Shown here: positions 17,839-26,770 of the stretch, piece by piece | How the letters are laid out: each line of letters opens with the position of its first letter | Numbering within the stretch: position 1 is the stretch's first letter | Source: Halovenus salina | Lineage (GTDB): Archaea; Halobacteriota; Halobacteria; Halobacteriales; Haloarculaceae | NCBI RefSeq assembly: GCF_026410925.1 | Contig: NZ_CP112972.1 | Span: forward strand, 2,604,001-2,668,000 | Direction of reading: 5' to 3' | Length of the DNA: 64,000 nt | Position numbers and translations under genes: made by a program | The notes under the pieces: generated by a model | What the model saw: only the letters and a program-made list of their open reading frames with translations | Databases searched by the model: none | Told to the model about the DNA's origin: nothing

Positions 17839-18144
17839 ATGACAGAAGAAGACGACTCCGGTATCGAACTCGGCGAGGGAGAGCCGGTCGAGGGCGCACC
17901 GCTGGCCCGCGTCTCGGCGCGTCTGATGTGGGGCATCGAGAAGAGCACAGTCGTCGACAGAGAGGGCGAGACACCGATTCGGACACCCGACGGCCCACGA
18001 CCGCTGGCCGATATTCTCGACGATGTCGACCGAACCTACTTCGACACCCGCCAGACCTTTCACGAGGCCGTCGAGCCCGCTGTCGGCACCGGCCCGGTCC
18101 CGACGACAGCAGACGACGAAGCAACCGCCGGCTCGGAGGAGTAA
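17839..18144 (+). CDS. DUF5789-like haloarchaeal protein
   Basis: The ATG at 17839 (MTEEDDSGIELG) gives 101 acidic residues. The central block LMWGIEKSTVVDREGETPI, then RTPDGPRPLADILDDVD and TYFDTRQTFHEAV resembles the small haloarchaeal DUF5789 family as I remember it, which has no known function. No cysteines or membrane segments. It is convergent with the kinase at 18152, with 7 bases between the stops. Confidence 0.75.
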   Translation: MTEEDDSGIELGEGEPVEGAPLARVSARLMWGIEKSTVVDREGETPIRTPDGPRPLADILDDVDRTYFDTRQTFHEAVEPAVGTGPVPTTADDEATAGSEE

Positions 18145-18151
18145 CACCAGG

Positions 18152-19240
18152 TCATTCGAGATTCGGGAACGACATGTTGACCCGCGTTCCGTCGCCGGCC
18201 TGGTCGAACGAAAGGTCGCCGTTGAGACGGGTGAGACACCACTTGACAATCCAGAGGCCGATACCGTTCCCGTGCAGGAGCTTCGTCTCGCTGTTTTCGG
18301 TAATCGGCTTGAGCACTTCTTCGGGAATCTCTGTGCCGTTGTCCTCGACACAGAGTTCGCAGGCGTCCCGCGACGCTGACGGGCCCCGAACCGAGACCGT
18401 CACCTCGGGATTGTCCGCCTCGGTGTAGACAACGGCGTTTTCCAGAAGCTCGTTGAGTGCGTTCCAGAGGAGTTTCTTGTCCGTCGTGACAACGGGCACC
18501 TCGTCGGGATAGCTGGCCGAACAGGTCGCGTCCGTCCGGTCGTTGTAGGTGTCGAGGATTGGGTCGATAAGTGAGTCAATCGAGAAGGTTGTCGGCTCCA
18601 GTGGCGTGTCGATGGCAAGCTGTTCGAGAGCGCGGGCCTTGTCTGTCGTCTGGAGGAGTTCGTCGACGACAGACCGAACCTTTACACCTGCCACTGCTGG
18701 GTCACCGATGTCGCCGTCGGCGAGCGAGTCGGCCGCCAGTCGTATCACGTTGAGTCTGTTCCGCAGGTCGTGGCGAAGGACCCGATTCAGCACCTGGTAG
18801 TACTGGTCTTGGAGTTGCTCTTTTGTCGGGTCCTCCGAGAGCAGTCCGAGCTCTCTGAACTTCGACGTCTCGTCGACGACAATCGCGAGTTCGACAATCT
18901 TGCCGTCGACGATGCGATGGAACACCGCGAACTGTTGTTCTATCGCTCCGTCGGTCGGTTCGACTCCGTACGCTTGCTCGACCTGGTCGAGAGTAGCCGT
19001 CGCACGAACGACCACCTGGTCGTCCTGCACGACGGTCTGCTCGATTGCCGTCTCGGCCGGCACAAACGTCCGGTCGCTCTCTCGGATCTGTGTGAGATAC
19101 TCCGAGCGCGACAGTCGCTTGCCGTTGATTATAATTATGCCGTCTTCGGCGATATATCTCGTCGCCGCGGCCACCCGTGACTCGTTGTTTGCCACGTCGA
19201 TGTAGTCGTGAACGACCCGAACCTTCTCAGACTCCGACAT
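18152..19240 (-). CDS. Sensor histidine kinase with N-terminal SnoaL/NTF2-like domain
   Basis: The 362-residue soluble protein begins with an NTF2-like cone fold at about 1-125 (HDYIDVANNES, then QQFAVFHRIVDGKIVELAIVVD), which in other proteins binds small hydrophobic molecules or forms dimers. The H box is RVLRHDLRNRLNVI near 155 and the HATPase domain has LLENAVVYTEAD, EDNGTEIP and HGNGIGLWIV. A SnoaL-type sensor on a kinase is a haloarchaeal habit. It diverges from the DUF302 gene across a 147-base spacer. No membrane anchor and no adjacent regulator. Confidence 0.85.
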   Translation of the reverse strand: MSESEKVRVVHDYIDVANNESRVAAATRYIAEDGIIIINGKRLSRSEYLTQIRESDRTFVPAETAIEQTVVQDDQVVVRATATLDQVEQAYGVEPTDGAIEQQFAVFHRIVDGKIVELAIVVDETSKFRELGLLSEDPTKEQLQDQYYQVLNRVLRHDLRNRLNVIRLAADSLADGDIGDPAVAGVKVRSVVDELLQTTDKARALEQLAIDTPLEPTTFSIDSLIDPILDTYNDRTDATCSASYPDEVPVVTTDKKLLWNALNELLENAVVYTEADNPEVTVSVRGPSASRDACELCVEDNGTEIPEEVLKPITENSETKLLHGNGIGLWIVKWCLTRLNGDLSFDQAGDGTRVNMSFPNLE

Positions 19241-19387
19241 TGTTGATACAGCCGATTCCCGCTTACTGGCTCAGGCTACGTAGGATACAGACTGTGTTAA
19301 CTGTTGTGTCTGCTAGTCTGTCCGGAGCCAGCGTGAGCTACCGTCTATGTGGCAGTAGTTTATGAGGAAGAAACGCCAACGGCGAGT

Positions 19388-19849
19388 ATGTCACTCCCAA
19401 TCGACCCGACCGCACTAAGCGAAGACGACATCGGCGAACACCGCGTCACCCTGGCGATGGACCACGAAGAAGCAATCGAGTTCGTCCGCGAGTGCTGTGA
19501 GGAGACGGGCTTCGGAGTCCCCGTCGAGTTCTCGCCGTCCGAACTACTCAACGAGAAAGTCGACGCAGACCGGGACCCGTACTACGTGCTCGGTGCCTGC
19601 AACCCGAACGTTGCAGACAAGGCACTCGAAGCCTCGGCGAAACAGATCGGCGGACTGTTCCCGTGTAACATGATTATCTGGGAGCAGGAGCCAGGCCGCC
19701 AGCAAGTTTATCACGTCTCGATAATGCGGATTGCCAGACTCGTCGGCATGGCACCCGACGACGAGGAGTGGGACGATATCATCGCCGAGACTGGCGAGCT
19801 CGTCGCGGAGTGTTTCGACCGCCTGAGCACGGAGGCAGTTGATCCATAG
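19388..19849 (+). CDS. DUF302-domain protein
   Basis: The ATG at 19388 (MSLPIDPTALSED) gives 153 residues. A start 13 codons upstream falls on the TATA-like GTTTATGAG at 19355-19363 and is rejected. The region about 25-140 matches the DUF302 pattern: a helix (EEAIEFVRECCEETGFG), then YYVLGACNPNVADKALEA, GGLFPCNMIIWEQ and VYHVSIMRIARLVG. Such proteins are small alpha/beta dimers of unresolved function, sometimes linked to redox or metal metabolism. Three cysteines are present (CC pair and CN). Confidence 0.85.
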   Translation: MSLPIDPTALSEDDIGEHRVTLAMDHEEAIEFVRECCEETGFGVPVEFSPSELLNEKVDADRDPYYVLGACNPNVADKALEASAKQIGGLFPCNMIIWEQEPGRQQVYHVSIMRIARLVGMAPDDEEWDDIIAETGELVAECFDRLSTEAVDP

Positions 19850-19900
19850 GGCAACCCAGCGAAGACAGGTTTTTATCACTCCCCCGCCAGCCCACTAGCA

Positions 19901-20191
19901 ATGGCGCGCTGGAACTGTGCAATCGAAGGCGACGACGCCACGTTCGACCGCGTCGAGGACCTGATGGTCCACCAGGCGGCCGAGCACGAACGCATCAAAT
20001 GCAACGTCTGTGGCGCGGTTATCCCCGATGGGTACTTCGCGATTCGTCACGCGTTCGACGAGCACTCCCGGGCGGAGTACGTCCGTGCCTACGACGCCTC
20101 CGCGGCCGAGGTCCGCCGCCGCGAGAAGGTCAAAGAGGCAATCGAGGAAGTCGCGGACCTGCGCGAGGTCGTCAATCGACTCGACGAGTGA
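19901..20191 (+). CDS. Small zinc-finger-like haloarchaeal protein
   Basis: The 96-residue protein has a CxxC-x15-H-x4-H pattern (CNVCGAV ... RHAFDEH) at about residues 34-58, likely one zinc site, followed by a charged helix to the end (EVRRREKVKEAIEEVAD). A TATA-like GGTTTTTATC lies about 30 bases before the start. DNA or protein binding is possible but nothing specific can be said. Confidence 0.75.
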   Translation: MARWNCAIEGDDATFDRVEDLMVHQAAEHERIKCNVCGAVIPDGYFAIRHAFDEHSRAEYVRAYDASAAEVRRREKVKEAIEEVADLREVVNRLDE

Positions 20192-20229
20192 CGCCGCGCT
20201 TTTGATGGTTCGCCGAGTAGCGTTGTCCA

Positions 20230-20508
20230 ATGGAGGCGACGCCCGGCCGATTGTACGTCGGCGTGTACCTCGCCGTTGTTGGTGCTCTCGCGGCGCTCAC
20301 CGTCGGTCTATCCTACGGTCTGTTCGCGGCTGGCTTCGCCGCCGGCTTCGAATCGTTCCTTGCGGACCCTGCCGACACGGTGCAGGAGAATCCGCTCGGG
20401 CTCCTCGGCCTCGCAGGAGTGTTTATTTCGCTGTTTTTGCTCTTTGTGGCGGTCGTCGTCGGTGGGGCACGGTACGCCGACATCGACCAACCGAACGGTC
20501 GAGGATAA
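20230..20508 (+). CDS. Two-helix membrane protein
   Basis: The 92-residue protein has hydrophobic helices at about 8-35 and 55-80 joined by an acidic loop (SFLADPADTVQEN) and a short polar tail. It follows the zinc-finger gene by 38 bases on the same strand. No recognised family or motif. Confidence 0.7.
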   Translation: MEATPGRLYVGVYLAVVGALAALTVGLSYGLFAAGFAAGFESFLADPADTVQENPLGLLGLAGVFISLFLLFVAVVVGGARYADIDQPNGRG

Positions 20509-20638
20509 AAGTGACCCGAAGGTTGTCAGCTGTTTCGAGCGATACCACACGACGTACAGTAGTGCCTCACACCCGCCAGAATTAGTTATGAATAACTCGG
20601 GGACAGGTATTTCCGGAATCAGGTAATACCAGAGTTCG

Positions 20639-22786
20639 ATGACGAATGATGGACTCGTGTTTGAGCAGCTATCGGACACGGTTCTGGAAGTTCGGGATAC
20701 AATTTCGAATCAACAGTATCGCATCAAGAGCTCCGAATCGATGGAGGTAGAATCGACAGACTACGACGACTTTCCTGGCTCGGTAACGGATTCAGTTGTT
20801 ATTGATGCTAAGGACCTTTGTCTGCCCACACGTTCTACTGCTACGGTTCGGGAAGAAGATGGTAGTATGCGAGCTCATCTCGATCTTGATTGTGAGAGTT
20901 ATATTTCCGAGTCTGATCCAACTTTTCTTGAGTTCCATACCCCAATTAAGCTGTATCTTCGTATCAATGGCCGATTCAAATATCATAATACATCAGAGGG
21001 GGTAATTATCGATGTTCCGAAATCGTCACATATTATTTTGGGAAGTCGTGCCTGGCGGTGTCGTCCAAAGGAGACGATTACAATACGTGACTCGGTTAAG
21101 GACCTTTGTGAGGCGATTTCATACTTTGGGGCGACGGTATCGACGACATCTCCGGAGCGTGCCTTCACAACACTTCGCGGCCACCCACCGCGTCTCCGCG
21201 TAAGTGATTCGTTTGAAGTCCCCCAGTCGCTTTCAAAACCAGAGGCAGGCATTACAATAACAGTCCCAGCGAAGAAGTCAGCACTCTTAGCGGTGGCTCC
21301 ACTTGCCTACTATTTGCTTGCAACCGTCAAAACAGGTGAAAGATTCACGATTGAGACAGACACAGGTTTCATCCACAACATGGATTCAGAGAATATCCCC
21401 GACGCAGCACACTCAGCACTCATCCGCTGTTTCTATCTGGACTGTCTCGTCAGAACAGAGGGTCTTTATCCATTTGACCTGCAGGAGCGACACGATTTTG
21501 AAGAAATCTCGGAGGTCTCCTTAGATTACTCAAAGTTGTATGGACAGTCACTCTCGAAACGGATGGAAACATACTTCGAGGTAGATCATAGATGTATTGA
21601 CGAGATTAAGTCTGACTGGCCGGTGACGGCTTTTGTGGAGCCGAGCACTACAGGGATTGAGTCACTTCCACACCTAGTTTATGAACTTGCAGATATTCAA
21701 CCAGCAGATCCGCCACGTTATACAGGAGATGAAGCTCGACAATTTGTACTTGACGCATTTTTACAGAGTGGACAGAAGACACGGAGTACGTCACTTGTCT
21801 TTGAGAACGAAGCAAATTTTGTTGATGTGCCTGAAGCAGAAAGCAGACAGACCGTCTGGGTAGGGAATGGAATCCCGCTCAATTCCTCAAAGTTCCTACT
21901 GGAAGGATATAAAAATCATACAGTTGTTGCTGATCAAGCCGGGTCAAATGATGGAAACAGGGATTCATCATCTATGATAAATGCTTCTGTAGTCTGTAAT
22001 GAAGAAACAATGGAAAGTGAGCCCGGCGATATTAAGAAAGTAATAAACTCACTTGACGATTTTCCCGTAGAGTTATCAATATATAATCATCTTTCCACCC
22101 ACGAGCTCCGACAAGTGTTGAAAGAGAAAACGGATTATCTCCATTTTGTTGGACATGCAAGTCCTGATGGCCTCGAATGTTCTGATGGAATGTTAGACGT
22201 CTCAACTATTGAACAGAGCAACGTATCGACGTTCTTTTTAAATGCGTGTCAGTCATTCCGACAGGGAAAACGGCTTGTTGAGTTGGGTAGCAGCGGTGGT
22301 ATTGTCACATATAGCGATATCTCTGACAAATACGCTTTGGAAATTAGTGGTCTGGTTGTACAGCTATTGAAGACAGGTGCTACGATTGGGACTTGTTTGA
22401 GTATCATTCAGGAAACTACGCCTATCGGAGGCCATTATGCTGTCGTTGGTAATCACAGTGCAGGCCTCATTCAGGGTGATGATAACTCGTTGTATCTTCA
22501 GCGGATTTCCGAAGACGGGAAAAGGTATCATCTTGAGGTTACGGTCTACGCGGCAGTAACACCCGATTACAAAATCGGTGGACTCTCCAACACAACCTTA
22601 GACTCAGTAGAGCGCCACTCTATCATTCCTTCACAGTTCTCTACAAATGTTGAGTGGCCGGAGCTAGAAGAGTTTCTTTCATTGACTGACCTTCCAGTGG
22701 TCTATGAGGATGAACTAATAACAAAAGATACACTCTTCGAGACAATCGAACAACAGCGCTCGTCCGGTACTGATTCGAGTGAGTAG
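20639..22786 (+). CDS. CHAT-domain (caspase-like) protease, haloarchaeal stand-alone type
   Basis: The 715-residue protein ends in a CHAT/caspase-like peptidase. The catalytic His is in HFVGHASPDG (His506) and the catalytic Cys in FFLNACQS (Cys537), with GGIVTYSDIS and IGTCLSIIQ matching later strands and helices of the fold. Residues about 1-400 are beta-rich and unfamiliar and could be a sensor. Codons and composition are clearly AT-richer than in the flanking genes, suggesting acquisition. Bacterial CHAT proteases act in defence and programmed death; here the gene stands alone, so substrate and trigger are unknown. It ends 61 bases before the arsA start. Confidence 0.8.
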   Translation: MTNDGLVFEQLSDTVLEVRDTISNQQYRIKSSESMEVESTDYDDFPGSVTDSVVIDAKDLCLPTRSTATVREEDGSMRAHLDLDCESYISESDPTFLEFHTPIKLYLRINGRFKYHNTSEGVIIDVPKSSHIILGSRAWRCRPKETITIRDSVKDLCEAISYFGATVSTTSPERAFTTLRGHPPRLRVSDSFEVPQSLSKPEAGITITVPAKKSALLAVAPLAYYLLATVKTGERFTIETDTGFIHNMDSENIPDAAHSALIRCFYLDCLVRTEGLYPFDLQERHDFEEISEVSLDYSKLYGQSLSKRMETYFEVDHRCIDEIKSDWPVTAFVEPSTTGIESLPHLVYELADIQPADPPRYTGDEARQFVLDAFLQSGQKTRSTSLVFENEANFVDVPEAESRQTVWVGNGIPLNSSKFLLEGYKNHTVVADQAGSNDGNRDSSSMINASVVCNEETMESEPGDIKKVINSLDDFPVELSIYNHLSTHELRQVLKEKTDYLHFVGHASPDGLECSDGMLDVSTIEQSNVSTFFLNACQSFRQGKRLVELGSSGGIVTYSDISDKYALEISGLVVQLLKTGATIGTCLSIIQETTPIGGHYAVVGNHSAGLIQGDDNSLYLQRISEDGKRYHLEVTVYAAVTPDYKIGGLSNTTLDSVERHSIIPSQFSTNVEWPELEEFLSLTDLPVVYEDELITKDTLFETIEQQRSSGTDSSE

Positions 22787-22847
22787 TAGCTTCAGGGTAG
22801 TCTGTTTTTCGACGGGTACACAATCATCGAGCGGAAACCGACCGGCT

Positions 22848-23864
22848 ATGGAGATAGATGTCGAGCCAGTCGAGACAGTCGACGATATCGACACGGAGAC
22901 ACTTCCGTCGAGCGTCGACGCCGCCGAGTACGTCCTCTACGGCGGGAAAGGCGGCGTTGGCAAGACGACGATGGCCGCTGCGACGGCACTGGCAAGCGCG
23001 AGCGACGGGACCGAGACGCTCGTCGTCTCGACAGACCCCGCACACTCGCTGTCGGACACACTGGAAACCGACGTCCCCCAGGAGCCGGCGCGAATCCACG
23101 ACGAGGTGCCACTCTACGGCGCGGAAATCGACCCCGAGGCCGCCCTCGCGGACAGCCCCCTGGGGATGGAGGGCGGTAACCCCCTTGCCGGGATGCTCGG
23201 CGAGGACGTGGCTGACCCGCTAGCGGGGTCGATGCCCGGGGCCGACGAGGCCGCCGCGGTTCGGCTCCTGCTCGAATATCTCGACGACCCGCGGTTCGAC
23301 CGCGTCGTCGTCGACACCGCGCCGACTGGCCACACGCTCCGCTTGCTCGAACTGCCCGAGATGCTCGACTCGATGATGGGGAAGCTGGTGACCCTCCGCG
23401 AGCGAATGAGCGGCATGTTCGATATGTTCGGCGAGGAGCCCGACGACGAAGAGATTGACAGCATCGAAGAGTTCTCGGCGCGAATCGAGCGACTGCGTGA
23501 CCTGCTGCGGGACCCCACGCTGACTGATTTCCGCCTCGTGATGGTGCCAGAGGAACTGAGCATCATGGAATCCGAGCGGATGCTCGACCGTCTGGACGCC
23601 TTCGGCGTTCCGGTCGGTACCGTCGTCGTCAACCGCGTCATGCAGGACCCGACAGAGGTTGCCGACCTCGACCCGGAGTGGTTCGTCGCTCCCAACCACA
23701 CCGACTGCGAGTTCTGTGCCCAGCGCTGGGAGGTCCAACAACAGGCCCTGGCACGGTCACAGGACATCTTCCGAGGTCACGATGTCCGGCGGGTGCCGCT
23801 GCTCGCAGAAGAGGTGCGCGGTGAGAAGCTCCTCCGTGTCGTCGCGGCCTGTCTGGCCGAGTAA
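22848..23864 (+). CDS. Get3/ArsA-family ATPase
   Basis: The ATG at 22848 (MEIDVEPVETVDD) gives 338 residues. The deviant Walker A is YGGKGGVGKTT (about 31-41), switch I includes STDPAHSLSDTLETD, switch II VVDTAPTGHTLRLLELPE, and the CxxC pair (DCEFC, about 286-289) can hold the zinc of a Get3-type dimer. These features favour a Get3 (tail-anchored protein targeting) role over arsenite pumping; no ars genes are nearby. Its stop is 1 base from the stop of the displaced DP2 tail, showing that arsA and the DP2 gene were convergent neighbours before the element inserted. Confidence 0.9.
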   Translation: MEIDVEPVETVDDIDTETLPSSVDAAEYVLYGGKGGVGKTTMAAATALASASDGTETLVVSTDPAHSLSDTLETDVPQEPARIHDEVPLYGAEIDPEAALADSPLGMEGGNPLAGMLGEDVADPLAGSMPGADEAAAVRLLLEYLDDPRFDRVVVDTAPTGHTLRLLELPEMLDSMMGKLVTLRERMSGMFDMFGEEPDDEEIDSIEEFSARIERLRDLLRDPTLTDFRLVMVPEELSIMESERMLDRLDAFGVPVGTVVVNRVMQDPTEVADLDPEWFVAPNHTDCEFCAQRWEVQQQALARSQDIFRGHDVRRVPLLAEEVRGEKLLRVVAACLAE

Positions 23865-23865
23865 C

Positions 23866-23910
23866 TCACATGAAATCGGCGATGCCTGACTGTTTGTTGG
23901 TGTCGAATAC
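23866..23910 (-). pseudogene. Displaced 3' end of the DP2 gene (native C-terminal tail)
   Basis: Read on the minus strand, this segment encodes VFDTNKQSGIADFM followed by TGA. The intact DP2 gene 15 kb away ends DDTNKATSLGDFM and stop. DTNK and DFM match at the same spacing, so this is the original end of the DP2 gene cut off by the integrative element. The tail QSGIADFM fits the PIP-box pattern Q-x-x-hydrophobic-x-x-aromatic. The last codons up to the 12-base core should be host sequence; anything beyond 23905 belongs to the element. Confidence 0.8.
23894..23905. repeat. attL core of the DP2-targeting element
   Basis: TTGTTGGTGTCG, identical to 39030-39041. On the minus strand it covers the codons for DTNK near the DP2 C-terminus. 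A further 10-bp match (ACATGAAATC at 23868-23877 and 39004-39013) at the same distance encodes the shared final DFM and reflects coding constraint. Confidence 0.8.
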
Positions 23911-23983
23911 CCCGGCGACCCTTGGCTTATACCCCTCTACTTATTACTGACGCGCATCAAAAGTGGGGTGGGTGTTAAGGGCA

Positions 23984-25267
23984 ATGACCACCCCACGACA
24001 AAAGTACGAACGGCGTAGAGAAACATTTAACGAATACGTAGAGAACGGCGAAATTGACCAACAAACAGCTTCTGCAGTTCGAGATCTGCTGGATGCCTAC
24101 GATGACCACAATATGATGGTCTCTCCACCGGAAGGAGAAGGAACGCGAGAGGTTGGGACTCTGCTAACGTGGTTGTGGCCGCTAATGACGATGGGTAGGG
24201 AACGCAATCTCACGACCACTACGGCTCATAAGTTGAAAAAAGATCTCCAGCGAATGCACGACGGAGAGTATCCCCATGTCAAAGACGACGGGATAAAGAA
24301 GAGTACGATCCGGAATTATCAGGTAGCCCTGCGGAATTTCTACCACTACCATAATTTCGGAATTGATCCAAACGATATCCCGGTATTCAAGAAGTCTGCT
24401 TCTCCTGTTGATCCGAATGATATGCTAACTAAGGAGGAGATTCAAGAAGCACGAGAAGCGGCTGATAACCCTCGTGATAGAGCGATTTTTGAATTGTTGC
24501 TCTATACCGGGCAGCGAAGAGAAGCAATTCGGACACTTCGATTAAAGGATGTAAACATCCAGGAGGGGATCTATCGATTAAATTCCAACGTAGATGGATT
24601 GAAAGGTGCTGCTGAACGGAATGGAAAGCGGCCATTATTAGGAGCGAAGGGGCCACTGCAGAACTGGTTGGACTATCATCCGGACACTAGCGATCCGGAC
24701 AATTATCTAATCACTGCACGTCCCAGCTATTCAGCAGTTGATCCCAGCTCCCCAATCTCCGGGGAAACAATCAGGAACGTGATGGAGAAAATCAAAGAGA
24801 AGACCAGCATCAAGAAGCCGATGCATCCTCACGCAATGCGGCATAACTTTGTGACTATCGCAAAGAGGGATTACGACCTTGCTGATGACACCATTAAGTA
24901 TCTCATCGGACATCGATCTGGAAGTGACGTAATGGAAACTACCTATGCACATCTCTCTGGAGACGACCATGTTCAACGAGCAGAAGAAGCATGGGGGCTT
25001 AGAGAACCGGAGAATGAATCACCGCTCACTCCGGAGGTATGTGAAGTATGTAGTAATCCACTTGATCCCGGTGCAAAAGCCTGTAGCAGATGTGGTACGG
25101 TCTATACTCCAGATGCGAAATCAGCACAGGAGTTAGTCGAAGAGATGGCGCTAGATGGGATGCGTGCAGCAGACGACAACCTCGAAGCAGATGCGGTGAA
25201 AACATTCAGGGATTTTTTGAAGGCAAATCCTGAACAGGCCGTCGAAATTCTCCGGGAAGAATTATAA
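23984..25267 (+). CDS. int: Tyrosine site-specific integrase with C-terminal zinc ribbon
   Basis: Catalyses integration and excision of the element by strand exchange at the att core. The ATG at 23984 (MTTPRQKYERR) gives 427 residues. A core-binding SAM-like domain covers about 50-140; the catalytic domain has the first Arg in LYTGQRREAIRTL, the HxxR box in HPHAMRHNF, the following His in YLIGHRSGSDV and the nucleophile Tyr in METTYAHLS. A four-cysteine ribbon (CEVC ... CSRC) follows at about 352-370, and then a helical tail. It lies 80 bases from attL and points into the element, the usual position. Confidence 0.93.
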   Translation: MTTPRQKYERRRETFNEYVENGEIDQQTASAVRDLLDAYDDHNMMVSPPEGEGTREVGTLLTWLWPLMTMGRERNLTTTTAHKLKKDLQRMHDGEYPHVKDDGIKKSTIRNYQVALRNFYHYHNFGIDPNDIPVFKKSASPVDPNDMLTKEEIQEAREAADNPRDRAIFELLLYTGQRREAIRTLRLKDVNIQEGIYRLNSNVDGLKGAAERNGKRPLLGAKGPLQNWLDYHPDTSDPDNYLITARPSYSAVDPSSPISGETIRNVMEKIKEKTSIKKPMHPHAMRHNFVTIAKRDYDLADDTIKYLIGHRSGSDVMETTYAHLSGDDHVQRAEEAWGLREPENESPLTPEVCEVCSNPLDPGAKACSRCGTVYTPDAKSAQELVEEMALDGMRAADDNLEADAVKTFRDFLKANPEQAVEILREEL

Positions 25268-25432
25268 CCGATTCAACGCTCTTTGTGCAGCTTCGGCCAT
25301 TGGATTATCTCTTTCAATCAGCAACTCAAGCGAGTTCACGATTTCATCATCTGAGTCTTCGGTTGGTTTTGTCTCTATTCTGTCGGATGTTTCTACCCTT
25401 TTGACCTGGGATATTAAATCTTGAATACCCAT
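25262..25432 (-). CDS. Small acidic helical protein
   Basis: The ATG at 25432 (MGIQDLISQVKRVE) gives 56 residues; an in-frame start 10 codons upstream is possible. The C-terminal half (SLELLIERDNPMAEAAQRALNRL region) is helical. It converges on the integrase gene and overlaps its stop by 6 bases. It may be a small regulator or excision factor, but that is a guess from position only. Confidence 0.45.
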   Translation of the reverse strand: MGIQDLISQVKRVETSDRIETKPTEDSDDEIVNSLELLIERDNPMAEAAQRALNRL

Positions 25433-25522
25433 TATAATCGCCTTACATAGTATTATATTCACTATTACTTATCATTTCTCATACTAACAAAAACGGGTCG
25501 ATGACCTATGGGCTTTTTTCAT

Positions 25523-25549
25523 TGTAACATATTATACGGGGGTGTTACA
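25523..25549. promoter_or_regulatory. Inverted repeat TGTAACA/TGTTACA
   Basis: Perfect 7-bp arms at 25523-25529 and 25543-25549 are separated by 13 bases, with another TGTTAC just beyond. It lies between the small acidic gene and the 279-residue gene. It could be an operator or an integrase/excision-factor arm site. Confidence 0.35.
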
Positions 25550-25572
25550 CTGTTACGGATAGCGAGATATTA

Positions 25573-26412
25573 TCAATAACTCTTGGACTCTTCTATTTGT
25601 TCAATTACTGTTTCATGCCAATTGATGAATTCCTCCCAAATTGTCGGACAATTTGTCTTTAATTCTTGTACAACTTCATTTGCATGTTCTGTTTGGAGGG
25701 CCTCAGCAATAGCTCCATATCCGCGGCGTTTATGTGTTCCTACCGGAACATCAAACTCTTCAATCTTCTTGTTAATTTTGTCCCGACCTGGTTCAGCGAT
25801 TTCGCCTTGACTCCCTAATCTGCGACCACTAAGCAATACAGCAAGATGAAATATCTCTGTATATTTTAAATCAAGTTTCTCCGAGAGCTTGTTAGCAAGT
25901 AATTTTTGATTCCAGAGAATCCGCTTTTGAACATTACCTTCATTTGGTCCTCCAAGATTTTGACCACTTCTCTGGTGGAAAGATGAGGCAAGCTCCGTTG
26001 TACCCTCAATATATTGACTTAGTATTGAGTTAGCTTGTTCTAACTTTTCCAACCAGTATCTTTCTGTTGAATATTCCACCGCTACTGCGGAAATCCCGAA
26101 TCTAAGGAGTTTTCTGATTGCCTCAGTCTCTCCCGACATTCCGTACTCATGTTTTGCATGACGGACAACTATCCAAAATGGCTCGCTTTTACCAATCCGA
26201 ACATTCGGTGTTGCTGAACTGAAATCTAAATCACTCGGCGGATTTAGCTCTCTCGTTGTAAATTCTTCCGTAAGCGCGTCTTGGATAGTCCATCTTGGAG
26301 TATTGTATTGTTTAAGTGTCTCTGCTACGTCTGGTCCAAGTACGTCCTTGACCTCTTGAAGCTCAGTCATTGTTTGTTGCTGAATCGTTGATTTGATCAC
26401 AATCTCAGCCAT
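25573..26412 (-). CDS. Unrecognised element protein
   Basis: The ATG at 26412 (MAEIVIKSTIQQQ) lies 20-26 bases after a TATA-like TTATAAT, which favours it over a start 13 codons upstream. The 279-residue product is mainly helical, with an N-terminal region mixing strands and helices (RIGKSEPFWIVVRHAKHEYG), a central helix pair, and a segment KYTEIFHLAVLLSGRRLGS with helix-turn-helix character at about 190-210. No catalytic motif is evident. A DNA-binding or partition role is possible but unsupported. Confidence 0.6.
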   Translation of the reverse strand: MAEIVIKSTIQQQTMTELQEVKDVLGPDVAETLKQYNTPRWTIQDALTEEFTTRELNPPSDLDFSSATPNVRIGKSEPFWIVVRHAKHEYGMSGETEAIRKLLRFGISAVAVEYSTERYWLEKLEQANSILSQYIEGTTELASSFHQRSGQNLGGPNEGNVQKRILWNQKLLANKLSEKLDLKYTEIFHLAVLLSGRRLGSQGEIAEPGRDKINKKIEEFDVPVGTHKRRGYGAIAEALQTEHANEVVQELKTNCPTIWEEFINWHETVIEQIEESKSY

Positions 26413-26503
26413 TATTCGGGAGTGAGTACCCTTATAATGGCTAATGGCCAAGGAACAGGTGTAGGCCGGGTCCTTGACCCGTTTTTATGATTTGCTCGTG
26501 AGC

Positions 26504-26770
26504 CTATGCTTCTTCTAAAGCGTCTGCAAAGGATCTCCCCTCAAGTCTGGCAGCAGTATGATGGCCTTCCCAAGTTACTAGCATCCAGCCTATGGAGATA
26601 TCATCAATACCTATCACTTCTTCATCCAGCTCCTCTCGCAGCTCTCTACCAACAGTTTCAACAGAGGATATGAGTTTATCCATCGACTGCTCATTATCCA
26701 TCCCCTGGACTAGTTCCTCGAAGTTATCTTCTCCCTTGAACAAGTCGTGAATTTGCTCTGTATCTGGCAT
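26504..26770 (-). CDS. Small element protein, second gene of a two-gene operon
   Basis: An 88-residue acidic protein (MPDTEQIHDLFKG) with two helices, then a strand-rich end (IGIDDISIGWMLVTWEGHH) and a terminal helix. Its ATG directly abuts the stop of the upstream gene, so the two are cotranslated. Function unknown. Confidence 0.6.
   Translation of the reverse strand: MPDTEQIHDLFKGEDNFEELVQGMDNEQSMDKLISSVETVGRELREELDEEVIGIDDISIGWMLVTWEGHHTAARLEGRSFADALEEA

Noticed and set aside
23868..23877. ACATGAAATC as part of the att core
   Set aside because: The 10-bp match is separated from the 12-bp core by 16 poorly matching bases and is explained by both copies coding for DFM and a stop.
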